Shown here: piece after piece, positions 45,132-53,569 of the stretch
Layout of the letters: each line of letters opens with the position of its first letter
Position numbering within the stretch: the stretch's first letter is position 1
Origin: Acinetobacter portensis
GTDB taxonomy: Bacteria > Pseudomonadota > Gammaproteobacteria > Pseudomonadales > Moraxellaceae
Reading direction: 5' to 3'
DNA length: 64,000 bases
Assembly (NCBI RefSeq): GCF_023158935.1
Contig: NZ_CP096122.1
Coordinates: 1 to 64,000 of the forward strand
Translations under genes and position numbers: made by a program
Notes under the pieces: model-generated
What the model was told of the DNA's origin: nothing
Databases searched by the model: none
What the model saw: only the letters and a program-made list of their open reading frames with translations

Positions 45132-45252
45132 TAAAGTCACTGACCTGAGAAGCACTGCTTCGCAAGGGTCAGGATGATCAGCAGTAAAATTACGTTTCAC
45201 TAAATCATCTGCTCGTTTTTGGTCATCTCGGCTACGGGTGGTTTGTTTATTC
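45132..45252 (-). mobile_element. IS3-family orfB fragment (intron target)
   Basis: It matches the sequence at the right window end (63915-64000) and the orfB at 58400-58520. It includes the same 23-nt hairpin-bearing insert (TGAGAAGCACTGC / TTCGCAAGGG, 45145-45167) seen at 58428. It is cut on one side by the intron and on the other by the IS6 element. Confidence 0.85.
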
Positions 45253-46071
45253 GGCACTGTTGCAAATAGTGATTTGAGTCGATGATGTTCCCTTTAAAAA
45301 GTGCTTAGAGACCGAAAACCCTGTTGATTAGACACACTTCACCCTGAGGCTGACCATAATAAAATGACGATGCTTGTCCTTTACGTAGTGCACGCATGAC
45401 TTCAATACCTTTAATTGTGGCATAAGCAGTCTTCATAGATTTGAATCCTAATGTGGCCCTGATGATTCGCTTTAACTTACCATGATCACATTCAATCACG
45501 TTATTTTTATACTTAATCTGCCTGTGCTCAAGGTCTGGTGGACATTTACCTTCCCGTTTTAACCGTGATAAAGCACGTCCATATGTGGGTGCTTTATCCG
45601 TGTTGATCACTTGTGGAATTTGCCACTTCTTCACATTATTTAAAATTTTTCCAAGAAAACAATATGCTGATTTGGTATTACGTCTAGAAGAAAGATAAAA
45701 ATCAATGGTATCGCCACGTTGATCGACTGCACGATACAGATAAGACCATCGTCCATTCACTTTTACATAGGTTTCATCAATATGCCACGAGCTCAGATCT
45801 GTAGGATTACGCCAATACCAGCGTAAACGTTTTTCTATTTCAGGAGCATAACGTTGAACTCAACGGTAAATAGTCGTGTGATCAACATTCACACCCCGTT
45901 CGGCCAGCATTTCCTGCAGTTCACGATAGCTAATGCCATATTTACAATACCAGCGCACAGCCCAAAGAATGATTTCGCCCTGAAAATGCCGACCATGGAA
46001 AGGATTCATATGCTGCACCTTTAGCTAAAACAGTCTTCAGCTTACCATTCGTGGTTATTTGCAACAGTGCC
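45253..46071 (-). mobile_element. IS6-family element (IS1006/IS1008-like)
   Basis: 819 bp with ends GGCACTGTTGCAAATAG and CTATTTGCAACAGTGCC-type repeats (right end GGTTATTTGCAACAGTGCC). The 8-bp flanks (ATAAACAA-type on the left, AAAAAAAG on the right) differ, so one side was rearranged, which is usual for replicative IS6 elements. Confidence 0.9.
45305..46009 (-). pseudogene. IS6-family transposase with one nonsense codon
   Basis: A 234-codon frame starting MNPFHGRHFQGEIILWAVRW, with the DDE core WHIDETYVKVNGRWSYLYRA, VINTDKAPTYGRAL and HRQIKYKNNVIECDHGKLKR. Codon 50 is TGA where the family has Trp (TIYR-W-VQRYAPE), a single G-to-A change at 45860-45862. Otherwise it is complete. Confidence 0.9.
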
Positions 46072-46237
46072 AAAAAAAGAACCTCCTGTACAAACTGAGA
46101 TTCAAACTCAGGCGAAAGATGACGGATTGACTACTCCGGTTGAAACAGAAAATAAGCGGATTCCGGTGCCTGAACACATTGAACCAGAGCCTGAGAAAAG
46201 AGGCTTTTGGAGCCGTTTTTTTAGACCCCATGATTAA
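46072..46237 (+). pseudogene. C-terminal fragment of an unidentified protein
   Basis: An open frame without a start: KEPPVQTEIQTQAKDDGLTT, then PVPEHIEPEPEKRGFWSRFF and RPHD, stop. The Pro/Glu-rich linker and aromatic-basic end look like a real protein tail. The body was removed by the IS6 element. The family is unknown. A terminator follows at 46313. Confidence 0.5.
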
Positions 46238-46312
46238 CCACGATTGTTTAACTGATATGAACAAAGTTGTGGAACATTGATCAAATAATAGGCGTGGAAC
46301 GTGAAAAATCAT

Positions 46313-46347
46313 AAAAAAAGCCCAATCAGGTGTGATTGGGCTTTTTT
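46313..46347. terminator. Rho-independent terminator
   Basis: AAAAAAAGCCCAATCA / TGATTGGGCTTTTTT hairpin, serving the fragment above; effective in both directions. Confidence 0.88.
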
Positions 46348-46388
46348 GTGGAGTCTAAGATTATGATTTATAAGAAATAAAAAATAGC

Positions 46389-46416
46389 ATTTCGTATAAG
46401 GTGTATTATGTTAATT
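46389..46416 (+). other. pdif site 10 (XerC-XerD order)
   Basis: ATTTCGTATAA, spacer GGTGTA, TTATGTTAATT. Its XerD arm faces the sulfur operon module. Confidence 0.92.
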
Positions 46417-46441
46417 TTAGAAATATTGAATAATTAATCAT

Positions 46442-47233
46442 TTATCCCATAAGTACTGAATAAATTAAATACATAGCAACTCCGATCACAGTCGTTGCAA
46501 AAATCTTTTGCACTCGATTAGCATCTATCCGATGTATTAAACTGCGCCCAATTAACATCCCCACAATACACGCCATAAAGAAAGTGAGCGTGATGGAAAC
46601 AGGATATTGAAAGCCGTCCAACACGTGGGCAGAAATACTAACCCCACCAATTAGAAAAATAATCATCAAGGAGGTCGCAACGATACTGCGCATATCGAGG
46701 TCTGTCACTTTACGTAGTGCTGGAACAATCACAAAACCACCACCCACTCCAAGCAAGCCAGTTAACAAACCTGCCACCATACCAATAATACCGAGAGATA
46801 AAGCAGTTTTCATATTCCAGATCAGGCGACCTGTAGTTTGATTAACCTTGCACAGTGTATTTTCATGATCATGGACTTTATTAAAGAATATCCGGTAAGC
46901 GACGAGCAGCATCACTAGACTGAATGCTAGGGTTAGCCATACTGGAGATATAATTCCTGCTAGATGCACACCATAACGTGCTGATGGAATGCTGATGAGA
47001 GCAATCCAAAGCGCAGCACGATAACGCACTATACGTTTGAATAAACCTTCAAATGTTCCAACCAAGGCGGATAGAGTGACTGCAAGTAGGCCCACAGGGG
47101 CAGCCTGTGCTACAGTCCACCCTTGACTCGCCATGAGTGCCGGCACAGCGAGAATACCTCCACCAGCACCTGTTAACCCTAGCAAGCCACCAATGGCCAA
47201 GCCTTCCAGTATCAACATCCACATAGCCCACAC
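46442..47233 (-). CDS. TauE/SafE-family sulfur-compound exporter/permease
   Basis: 263 aa, eight hydrophobic segments, with the paired family motifs GLLGLTGAGGGILAVPALMA near the N-terminus and GLLTGLLGVGGGFVIVPALR at mid-length. TauE/SafE proteins move sulfite, sulfoacetate or related anions across the inner membrane. It is the last gene of a five-gene sulfur module; a 60-bp gap follows the persulfide dioxygenase gene. In bigR-type operons a TauE protein is thought to export the sulfite produced. The direction is inferred. Confidence 0.9.
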   Translation of the reverse strand: MWAMWMLILEGLAIGGLLGLTGAGGGILAVPALMASQGWTVAQAAPVGLLAVTLSALVGTFEGLFKRIVRYRAALWIALISIPSARYGVHLAGIISPVWLTLAFSLVMLLVAYRIFFNKVHDHENTLCKVNQTTGRLIWNMKTALSLGIIGMVAGLLTGLLGVGGGFVIVPALRKVTDLDMRSIVATSLMIIFLIGGVSISAHVLDGFQYPVSITLTFFMACIVGMLIGRSLIHRIDANRVQKIFATTVIGVAMYLIYSVLMG

Positions 47234-47294
47234 CCCTCTTTAAATCAAGCAATTCAACAAAAGACAAACCTTGTTGTTTAATGTTGAAACTTGT

Positions 47295-48170
47295 TTATCT
47301 GAAATAGTTAAGTGGAAGTTTCAAATAAGAAACTCCATTCTCTTCTGGCTCAGGGAACTGTCCGGCTTTCATGTTGATCTGTATCGAAGGTAAAATTAGT
47401 TTTGGCATACTCAAACCCGCATCGCGCTTATTACGCATTTCTACAAATTCAGCTTTGGTCGTACCATGATGAATATGAATATTTCGGTTTTTTTGAGTCT
47501 GAAGATCCGTCTCACATACATAGCGATCACGGGTTTGTGGTAAATAGTCATGGCATAGAAATACTCGGGTACTCTCTGGCAGTTCAAACAGGCGCTGTAC
47601 CGAATCAAAAAGTATTGCTGCACTTCCCCGCGGAAAGTCACAACGTGCCGTACCATAATCCGGCATAAACAAAGTATCCCCGACAAAGACAGCATCACCG
47701 ATGACATAACTTAAGCAGGCCGGTGTATGTCCGGGGGTGGGAATGTTATATGCTTCGATTGAACCAATCTGAAATTTCTCATCATCTTCAAATAGGTAAT
47801 CAAATAACTGCTGGGCATTCCATTGCTTAATATCCAAATGATAGATCGCAGCAAAGGTCTCCTGTACCACAGCAATTTTTTGACTCATGGCAATCTTGCC
47901 GCCCAATTCAACTTTGAGATACTGCGCTGCGGTCAAGTGATCTGCATGGACATGGGTTTCCAGAATCCACTCGACTGTTAAACCCTGTGCTTTGACATAG
48001 GCAATAATCTGATCGGCATGTGTGGTCGAAGTGGTTGCAGATGCAGCATCATAATCCAACACACTGTCAATAATTGCGCATGCCTGAGTTGTAGGATCAC
48101 TCACCACATAACTAAAAGTATTGGTATCTTCATGAAAAAAATCTTTTACAACAGGGAAATTTGACATCAT
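47295..48170 (-). CDS. blh: Persulfide dioxygenase-like metallo-beta-lactamase (Blh/ETHE1)
   Basis: About 291 aa. The metal site is seen in ETHVHADHLTAAQYL (HxHxDH), TPGHTPACLSYVIGDAVFVGDTLF, DYGTARCDFPRGSA and FLCHDYLP. The DFP..RGSA-type segment is typical of ETHE1/Blh persulfide dioxygenases, which oxidise glutathione persulfide to sulfite. No rhodanese domain follows. The ATG at 48170 overlaps the stop of the upstream YeeE-like gene (TAATG), so translation is coupled. Confidence 0.92.
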   Translation of the reverse strand: MMSNFPVVKDFFHEDTNTFSYVVSDPTTQACAIIDSVLDYDAASATTSTTHADQIIAYVKAQGLTVEWILETHVHADHLTAAQYLKVELGGKIAMSQKIAVVQETFAAIYHLDIKQWNAQQLFDYLFEDDEKFQIGSIEAYNIPTPGHTPACLSYVIGDAVFVGDTLFMPDYGTARCDFPRGSAAILFDSVQRLFELPESTRVFLCHDYLPQTRDRYVCETDLQTQKNRNIHIHHGTTKAEFVEMRNKRDAGLSMPKLILPSIQINMKAGQFPEPEENGVSYLKLPLNYFR

Positions 48171-48586
48171 TAAGCTCCTGCCCACTTACGGTGAATCAAC
48201 ACGCCTACAAGCATTGCGACAATAAAATACAGGACCTGATAATGTCCAAGACCAATCAAAGTAAAACTTGGTGCAGGACATACACCAGCAACTCCCCAAC
48301 CGATACCAAACAGCAGGCTGCCAATGATTAAGCGTGGGTCAAGTTTTTGACTGGTTGGCAATAAAATAGGTTCGTTAAAAACGGTTTTCGGTGCTGCAGA
48401 ACGTATGGCTTTTTGAAAGGGAATAAATGCTACGGCAATTGCACCCATCATGACAAAGGCTAGACTGGCATCCCAGTCACCAAACAGATCTAGGAAATCC
48501 AGCACTTTTTCTGGATTCGACATACCTGATACCATCAGCCCCACAGAAAACAAACCACCAAAAATAAAAGCGAGAAACTTTTTCAT
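48170..48586 (-). CDS. YeeE/YedE-family membrane protein (half transporter, DUF6691-like)
   Basis: 138 aa, four hydrophobic segments. SVGLMVSGMSNPEKVLDFLDLF, then FGIGWGVAGVCPAPSFTLIG, with the conserved Cys in GVCPAP. Such half-size YeeE proteins pair with the neighbouring half to form a thiosulfate- or sulfide-type channel. It is adjacent to the other half (no gap) and overlaps blh. Confidence 0.9.
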   Translation of the reverse strand: MKKFLAFIFGGLFSVGLMVSGMSNPEKVLDFLDLFGDWDASLAFVMMGAIAVAFIPFQKAIRSAAPKTVFNEPILLPTSQKLDPRLIIGSLLFGIGWGVAGVCPAPSFTLIGLGHYQVLYFIVAMLVGVLIHRKWAGA

Positions 48587-49018
48587 TTAGAAAGCTCCTG
48601 TGATATGGCGAATCATATAAACAGTGACAAAACCAGCAAACATGAAACTCATGGTGGCCACGATGGAACGTTTAGACAAACGACTCATCCCGCAAATGCC
48701 GTGACCGCTGGTACAACCTGAACCTAAGCGTGTACCAAAGCCAACCAAGAGACCCGCAACCACCATCATCAGCGGACTCGCATTCAATTCAATTTCTGGC
48801 TGAACAAACAGTCCATAGATAAATGGCACCGTGATTAAGCCCAACAGAAACCAAATTGCAGGTGTTTTAAACATCGTTGCAGGGTTCAGCACCTGTTCGA
48901 TTAAACCACTGATTCCAGCGATACGACCATGCACATAAAGATAGCCGACCACGGCTACGCCAAGAAGCAATCCGCCTAAAAATGCGATCAGAAAATCATG
49001 CATAGTAAATATACCCAC
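48587..49018 (-). CDS. YeeE/YedE-family membrane protein (half transporter)
   Basis: 143 aa, with four hydrophobic segments and the family signature GFGTRLGSGCTSGHGICGMS, holding two conserved Cys. It is the first gene of the operon, next to the divergent ArsR-type regulator. Together with the following half it probably moves reactive sulfur species. Confidence 0.9.
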   Translation of the reverse strand: MGIFTMHDFLIAFLGGLLLGVAVVGYLYVHGRIAGISGLIEQVLNPATMFKTPAIWFLLGLITVPFIYGLFVQPEIELNASPLMMVVAGLLVGFGTRLGSGCTSGHGICGMSRLSKRSIVATMSFMFAGFVTVYMIRHITGAF

Positions 49019-49105
49019 TTACAATATATTTTTTTATATTATATAATAATTTTAATTATTCAAGTAGAAGATCTTAATTTTTTATCTCATTATTAGGACG
49101 CATTC
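49019..49105. promoter_or_regulatory. Divergent promoter of the sulfur operon
   Basis: A very AT-rich 87-bp gap with overlapping dyads (TTATATTATATAATAA-like, 49033-49052). BigR-type repressors bind AT-rich dyads in this position. The exact operator is not determined. Confidence 0.5.
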
Positions 49106-49420
49106 ATGAACACTACTCAGTTAAAAACGCGAATAGACTTCTCACAAGTTGATCTTGTTAGTGATTGTCTAAAAGTTTTATCAAACCCAGATCGTCTTAA
49201 AATTCTATGTGTTTTGGTGGAAGGTGAACTCAATGTGCAGCAAATTGAAATACGCACTAATATCTACCAACCCACCTTGTCACAACAACTAACAGTTTTA
49301 AGAAACAATCAGATCGTATCGACACGACGGGAGGGTAAACAGATTTTTTATCAATTAAGCGATATGCGCGTGTTAAAAATCATGCAGACACTCTATGAAA
49401 TTTATTGCAGTCACGATTAA
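49106..49420 (+). CDS. bigR: ArsR-family persulfide sensor, BigR-like
   Basis: A 104-aa winged-helix repressor: VSDCLKVLSNPDRLKILCVL, QQIEIRTNIYQPTLSQQLTV, then REGKQIFYQLSD. Two Cys, in KILCVLVEGE and in the final IYCSHD, match the pair that forms a disulfide or polysulfide bridge in BigR/SqrR. It would derepress the divergent YeeE-YeeE-Blh-TauE operon when sulfane sulfur accumulates. The assignment rests on the cysteines plus context. Confidence 0.9.
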   Translation: MNTTQLKTRIDFSQVDLVSDCLKVLSNPDRLKILCVLVEGELNVQQIEIRTNIYQPTLSQQLTVLRNNQIVSTRREGKQIFYQLSDMRVLKIMQTLYEIYCSHD

Positions 49421-49478
49421 GGTTCTGTCGCATTTCACCCTTTACAGTATCTAATCTAGTTCTTAATGCGATAGAACC

Positions 49479-49506
49479 ATTTAACATAATGGGCATTATA
49501 CGAAGT
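49479..49506 (-). other. pdif site 11 (XerD-XerC order)
   Basis: ATTTAACATAA, spacer TGGGCA, TTATACGAAGT. It is identical to pdif 4 in reverse complement, including about 38 bp of XerC-side flank once the IS is removed. Confidence 0.93.
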
Positions 49507-49511
49507 ACACT

Positions 49512-50988
49512 TGTAAGCCCAAAATAGAAATGTCCGGTTTCTCCAAAGTAAAAATGTCCGCTTTTAGAATATGCACTTTTGCGATTATTGAAGCGGACGG
49601 TTTGATATGTTGGTGTCTATGTCGGATAAAGAACTTAAACGATTGTCGGTCTTGCAGGAAATCTGCGATCAACGCATAACTCAATCCCAGGCTGCTCAGC
49701 TACTTCATATTTCAGAACGTCAGATCAGACGCTTACTGCAGAAATACAAAGCTCAAGGCCCAGCTGCATTAGCCCATGCTGGTCGTGGCCAAACCAGCAA
49801 CTGCAAACTTCCTGAAGAACTCAGACTCAAGTGCCTCAATATTGTTTCGGATCAACTCCATGGTTTCGGACCCACTTTAGCGCATGAAAAGCTCACTACC
49901 GTTCATGGATTCGATCTTTCAGTGGAAACCTGCGTTGCTGGATGATTGCAGCCGATTTATGGATTCCTCGCTCCAAGCGCCTGAAACGCCCATATCAGCC
50001 TCGATATAACCGAGATTGTTATGGTGAACTGGTACAAATCGATGGCTCACACCATGACTGGTTTGAAGGAAGAGCCGCTAAATGCTGTCTGCTAGTCTTT
50101 ATCGATGATGCCACAGGCAAATTGCAGCATTTACGCTTCTGTGAATCAGAATCAGCCTTTGACTATGATTTCGACACGCTTGTATGTTGAACAGCATGGT
50201 AAGCCTTTAGCGTTTTACAGCGACAAACATTCAGTCTTTAGGGTGAATCAAAGCAGCAAGAAAGACAGCAAGATTACCCAGTTTGGACGCGTACTCAGTA
50301 CCTCAATATCGATATCATCTTCGCTAACTCACCCCAGGCCAAAGGTCGCGTAGAACGTGCCAACAGAACCCTTCAGGACCGTCTGATCAAGGAAATGCGC
50401 CTGGAGGTATCAATTCGATTGCAGATGCGAATAAGTGGTTACCCTACTTTATCGAGCAGTTTAATCGTAAATTTGCCAAGATGGCTTTTAATCCCAAGGA
50501 TCTACACCGGACTGTCACTGAAACAGCTGAGGAATTAGATGATGTTTTTACCTGGCGTGAACCCCGTAGAGTCACGAATAGCTTGACCATTACTTATGAT
50601 AAATGCGTATATCTCCTGGAGAATACAGAGGAAAATCAGAGGCTAATCGGTAAATATCTTGAATTTCTGGAATACCCTGATGGTACGGTAGCGATTGAGC
50701 ATCAAGGTCGGAAGATCAATTACAGCATCTTCGATAAGTTAAGTCAGCTCAACCAGCGAGAGATCGTTGAGAATAAACGTTTGGGTTCAGTCTTGGCTCA
50801 TATCCAGCAACAGCATGAAGAATTGGAACAGCAAAACAAACGTAATCGTTCTCAAAAGATGCCACGTAGACGTGCACAGAAAACAGCAATCAAAGAACGA
50901 AATCTGAATCCTGTGCTTGACTTGGAAAGTCCTGTATAGGACATTTCTATTTGGTTATTAGGTAGGACATTTCTACTTGGGAATAACA
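49512..50988 (+). mobile_element. IS1202-like element, copy b
   Basis: 1,477 bp with the same ends as copy a. Target duplication ACACT at 49507-49511 and 50989-50993, 5 nt from the XerC arm of pdif 11. Confidence 0.92.
49607..50939 (+). pseudogene. IS1202-like transposase, frameshifted
   Basis: The same protein as at 28460, but with losses of 1-2 nt near 49930 (CCC to CC), 50164, 50302 (CCC to CC) and 50407 (GGG to GG). The indels fall mainly in short homopolymers and may be sequencing errors. Confidence 0.85.
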
Positions 50989-51050
50989 ACACTTGTATAT
51001 TAATTTAAATATCAATAACTTAAAAATTTAGTCATGACCGAAAAATCAGC

Positions 51051-51083
51051 AAAAAGTCGACTTTGAAACAAGTCGGCTTTTTT
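51051..51083. terminator. Hairpin terminator
   Basis: AAAAAGTCGACTT / AAGTCGGCTTTTTT hairpin on the left side of TA module 5. Confidence 0.75.
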
Positions 51084-51280
51084 ATGAGCAGTTTTGATAC
51101 TTCTTGCCAAGAAAATCGATTAGTAAATAATCAAAGTGATAATACAAAGCATAATCCCATATGTTTTATATGCCTTTTTTATACAGAAATAATCCCCAAT
51201 TTCTGCGGATAAATCTTGGGATAAAATTTAAGCAAATTTGTATGTCTTTACTCACATTCATCTAAGTACTTGAAACAAAA

Positions 51281-51309
51281 AAAAGCCCAACATTCTGTTG
51301 AGCTTTTTT
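51281..51309 (-). terminator. TA module 5 terminator
   Basis: AAAAGCCCAACA / TGTTGAGCTTTTTTT hairpin located directly downstream of the antitoxin gene on its strand. Confidence 0.75.
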
Positions 51310-51321
51310 TATATTTAAGTA

Positions 51322-51594
51322 TTAAATCACACTTGGATGTGCATCTAAGATACGGATAAGCGTTGCTGCTGGCCCAGTTGGATAGCGACGACCTTGTTCC
51401 CAATTTTGTAGCGTTCTTGCACTGATATGAAGACGTGCTGCAAACTCGACTTGGCTTAACCCTGTCTTTTCACGTACTTCTTTAATATTGGGTAGTTCAA
51501 GCTCTATCACTCGGCTTGCTTGGATCTCTTTACGTTTAATTGAACCTGCTTCTTTAATTGAAGAAACGAGGCTATCAAATAGGTTGTTATCCAT
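51322..51594 (-). CDS. higA: HigA-like antitoxin, XRE family
   Basis: A 90-aa antitoxin with an HTH in its C-terminal half (KTGLSQVEFAARLHISARTL, then QNWEQGRRYPTGPAATLIRI), the NadS/HigA-2 layout. It overlaps the toxin gene by 8 bp and comes second. It probably represses the operator at 51911-51937. Confidence 0.9.
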   Translation of the reverse strand: MDNNLFDSLVSSIKEAGSIKRKEIQASRVIELELPNIKEVREKTGLSQVEFAARLHISARTLQNWEQGRRYPTGPAATLIRILDAHPSVI

Positions 51595-51907
51595 GAAATT
51601 GCTCCTTCACGAGTTGACGCAGAATCGTTGTCTCCTTATCAGTCAATGTGTCTTTTACTGATTTAGGATAAGCGATGAGAAAAAAGATCTGGTCATCCTC
51701 TGTAACCCAATAATAGATCACACGGATACCACCACTTTTCCCCTTATTTCCTTGGGCACATCGCACTTTACGAATGCCACCACCATTTTTTATCAAGTCA
51801 CCTTTATCAGGCTGAACCAATAAATCTTGTTGAAGCTGACGATATTCTTCATCAGTTACAAGATCTTTGATTTGCTTGGTAAAAATGCTAGTTTCTATAA
51901 ATAACAT
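51587..51907 (-). CDS. higB: HigB-2-type RelE toxin
   Basis: A 106-aa RelE-family toxin: FIETSIFTKQIKDLVTDEEY, GDLIKNGGGIRKVRCAQGNK, then KSGGIRVIYYWVTEDDQIFF and LIAYPKSVKDTLTDKE. The K-G-K-S-G-G-x-R-V-I-Y-Y motif is typical of HigB-2 mRNA interferases. It is the only module in this window whose TA genes are flanked by IS copies on both sides. Confidence 0.92.
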   Translation of the reverse strand: MLFIETSIFTKQIKDLVTDEEYRQLQQDLLVQPDKGDLIKNGGGIRKVRCAQGNKGKSGGIRVIYYWVTEDDQIFFLIAYPKSVKDTLTDKETTILRQLVKEQFHG

Positions 51908-51910
51908 GTA

Positions 51911-51937
51911 TCAATATACGTCAATGGCGTATATTGA
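51911..51937. promoter_or_regulatory. higBA operator
   Basis: TCAATATACG and CGTATATTGA, perfect 10-bp arms with a 7-nt centre, 3 bp upstream of the toxin start. Confidence 0.72.
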
Positions 51938-51980
51938 TTTTACCACCCTTAATATAAAAAAACGAGAGCTAAAAGCTCTC

Positions 51981-53461
51981 TGTTATTCCCAAGTAGAAAT
52001 GTCCTACCTAATAACCAAATAGAAATGTCCTATACAGGACTTTCCAAGTCAAGCACAGGATTCAGATTTCGTTCTTTGATTGCTGTTTTCTGTGCACGTC
52101 TACGTGGCATCTTTTGAGAACGATTACGTTTGTTTTGCTGTTCCAATTCTTCATGCTGTTGCTGGATATGAGCCAAGACTGAACCCAAACGTTTATTCTC
52201 AACGATCTCTCGCTGGTTGAGCTGACTTAACTTATCGAAGATGCTGTAATTGATCTTCCGACCTTGATGCTCAATCGCTACCGTACCATCAGGGTATTCC
52301 AGAAATTCAAGATATTTACCGATTAGCCTCTGATTTTCCTCTGTATTCTCCAGGAGATATACGCATTTATCATAAGTAATGGTCAAGCTATTCGTGACTC
52401 TACGGGGTTCACGCCAGGTAAAAACATCATCTAATTCCTCAGCTGTTTCAGTGACAGTCCGGTGTAGATCCTTGGGATTAAAGCCATCTTGGCAAATTTA
52501 CGATTAAACTGCTCGATAAAGTAGGGTAACCACTTATTCGCATCTGCAATCGAATTGATACCCTCCAGGCGCATTTCCTTGATCAGACGGTCCTGAAGGG
52601 TTCTGTTGGCACGTTCTACGCGACCTTTGGCCTGGGGTGAGTTAGCGAAGATGATATCGATATTGAGGGTACTGAGTACGCGTCCAAACTGGGTAATCTT
52701 GCTGTCTTTCTTGCTGCTTTGATTCACCCTAAAGACTGAATGTTTGTCGCTGTAAAACGCTAAAGGCTTACCATGCTGTTCAACATACAAGCGTGTCGAA
52801 ATCATATAGTCAAAGGCTGATTCTGATTCACAGAAGCGTAAATGCTGCAATTTGCCTGTGGCATCATCGATAAAGACTAGCAGACAGCATTTAGCGGCTC
52901 TTCCTTCAAACCAGTCATGGTGTGAGCCATCGATTTGTACCAGTTCACCATAACAATCTCGGTTATATCGAGGCTGATATGGGCGTTTCAGGCGCTTGGA
53001 GCGAGGAATCCATAAATCGGCTGCAATCATCCAGCAACGCAGGGTTTCCACTGAAAGATCGAATCCATGAACGGTAGTGAGCTTTTCATGCGCTAAAGTG
53101 GGTCCGAAACCATGGAGTTGATCCGAAACAATATTGAGGCACTTGAGTCTGAGTTCTTCAGGAAGTTTGCAGTTGCTGGTTTGGCCACGACCAGCATGGG
53201 CTAATGCAGCTGGGCCTTGAGCTTTGTATTTCTGCAGTAAGCGTCTGATCTGACGTTCTGAAATATGAAGTAGCTGAGCAGCCTGGGATTGAGTTATGCG
53301 TTGATCGCAGATTTCCTGCAAGACCGACAATCGTTTAAGTTCTTTATCCGACATAGACACCAACATATCAAACCGTCCGCTTCAATAATCGCAAAAGTGC
53401 ATATTCTAAAAGCGGACATTTTTACTTTGGAGAAACCGGACATTTCTATTTTGGGCTTACA
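51981..53461 (-). mobile_element. IS1202-like element, copy c
   Basis: 1,481 bp, inverted relative to copy b. Target duplication CTCTC at 51976-51980 and 53462-53466, 5 nt from the XerC arm of pdif 12. Its left flank splits a GAGAGCT/AGCTCTC hairpin. Confidence 0.93.
52030..53366 (-). pseudogene. IS1202-like transposase, one frameshift
   Basis: As at 28460, but with a 1-nt loss near 52485 (AAAGGC to AAGC-type change after KFAKMA), so the last third is in another frame. A single indel; it may be technical. Confidence 0.85.
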
Positions 53462-53466
53462 CTCTC

Positions 53467-53494
53467 GTTTCGTATAATCCGTATTATGTTAATT
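53467..53494 (+). other. pdif site 12 (XerC-XerD order)
   Basis: GTTTCGTATAA, spacer TCCGTA, TTATGTTAATT. Its XerD arm and everything beyond match the flank of the MscS copy at 10601, whereas its XerC arm and spacer differ from pdif 1. Confidence 0.92.
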
Positions 53495-53569
53495 CTGGGT
53501 TTCCTTAATATATTAAGACGACATAATCTTTATTTTTCAACCATAAATTTCTAAAATTTATTTCTTAAA

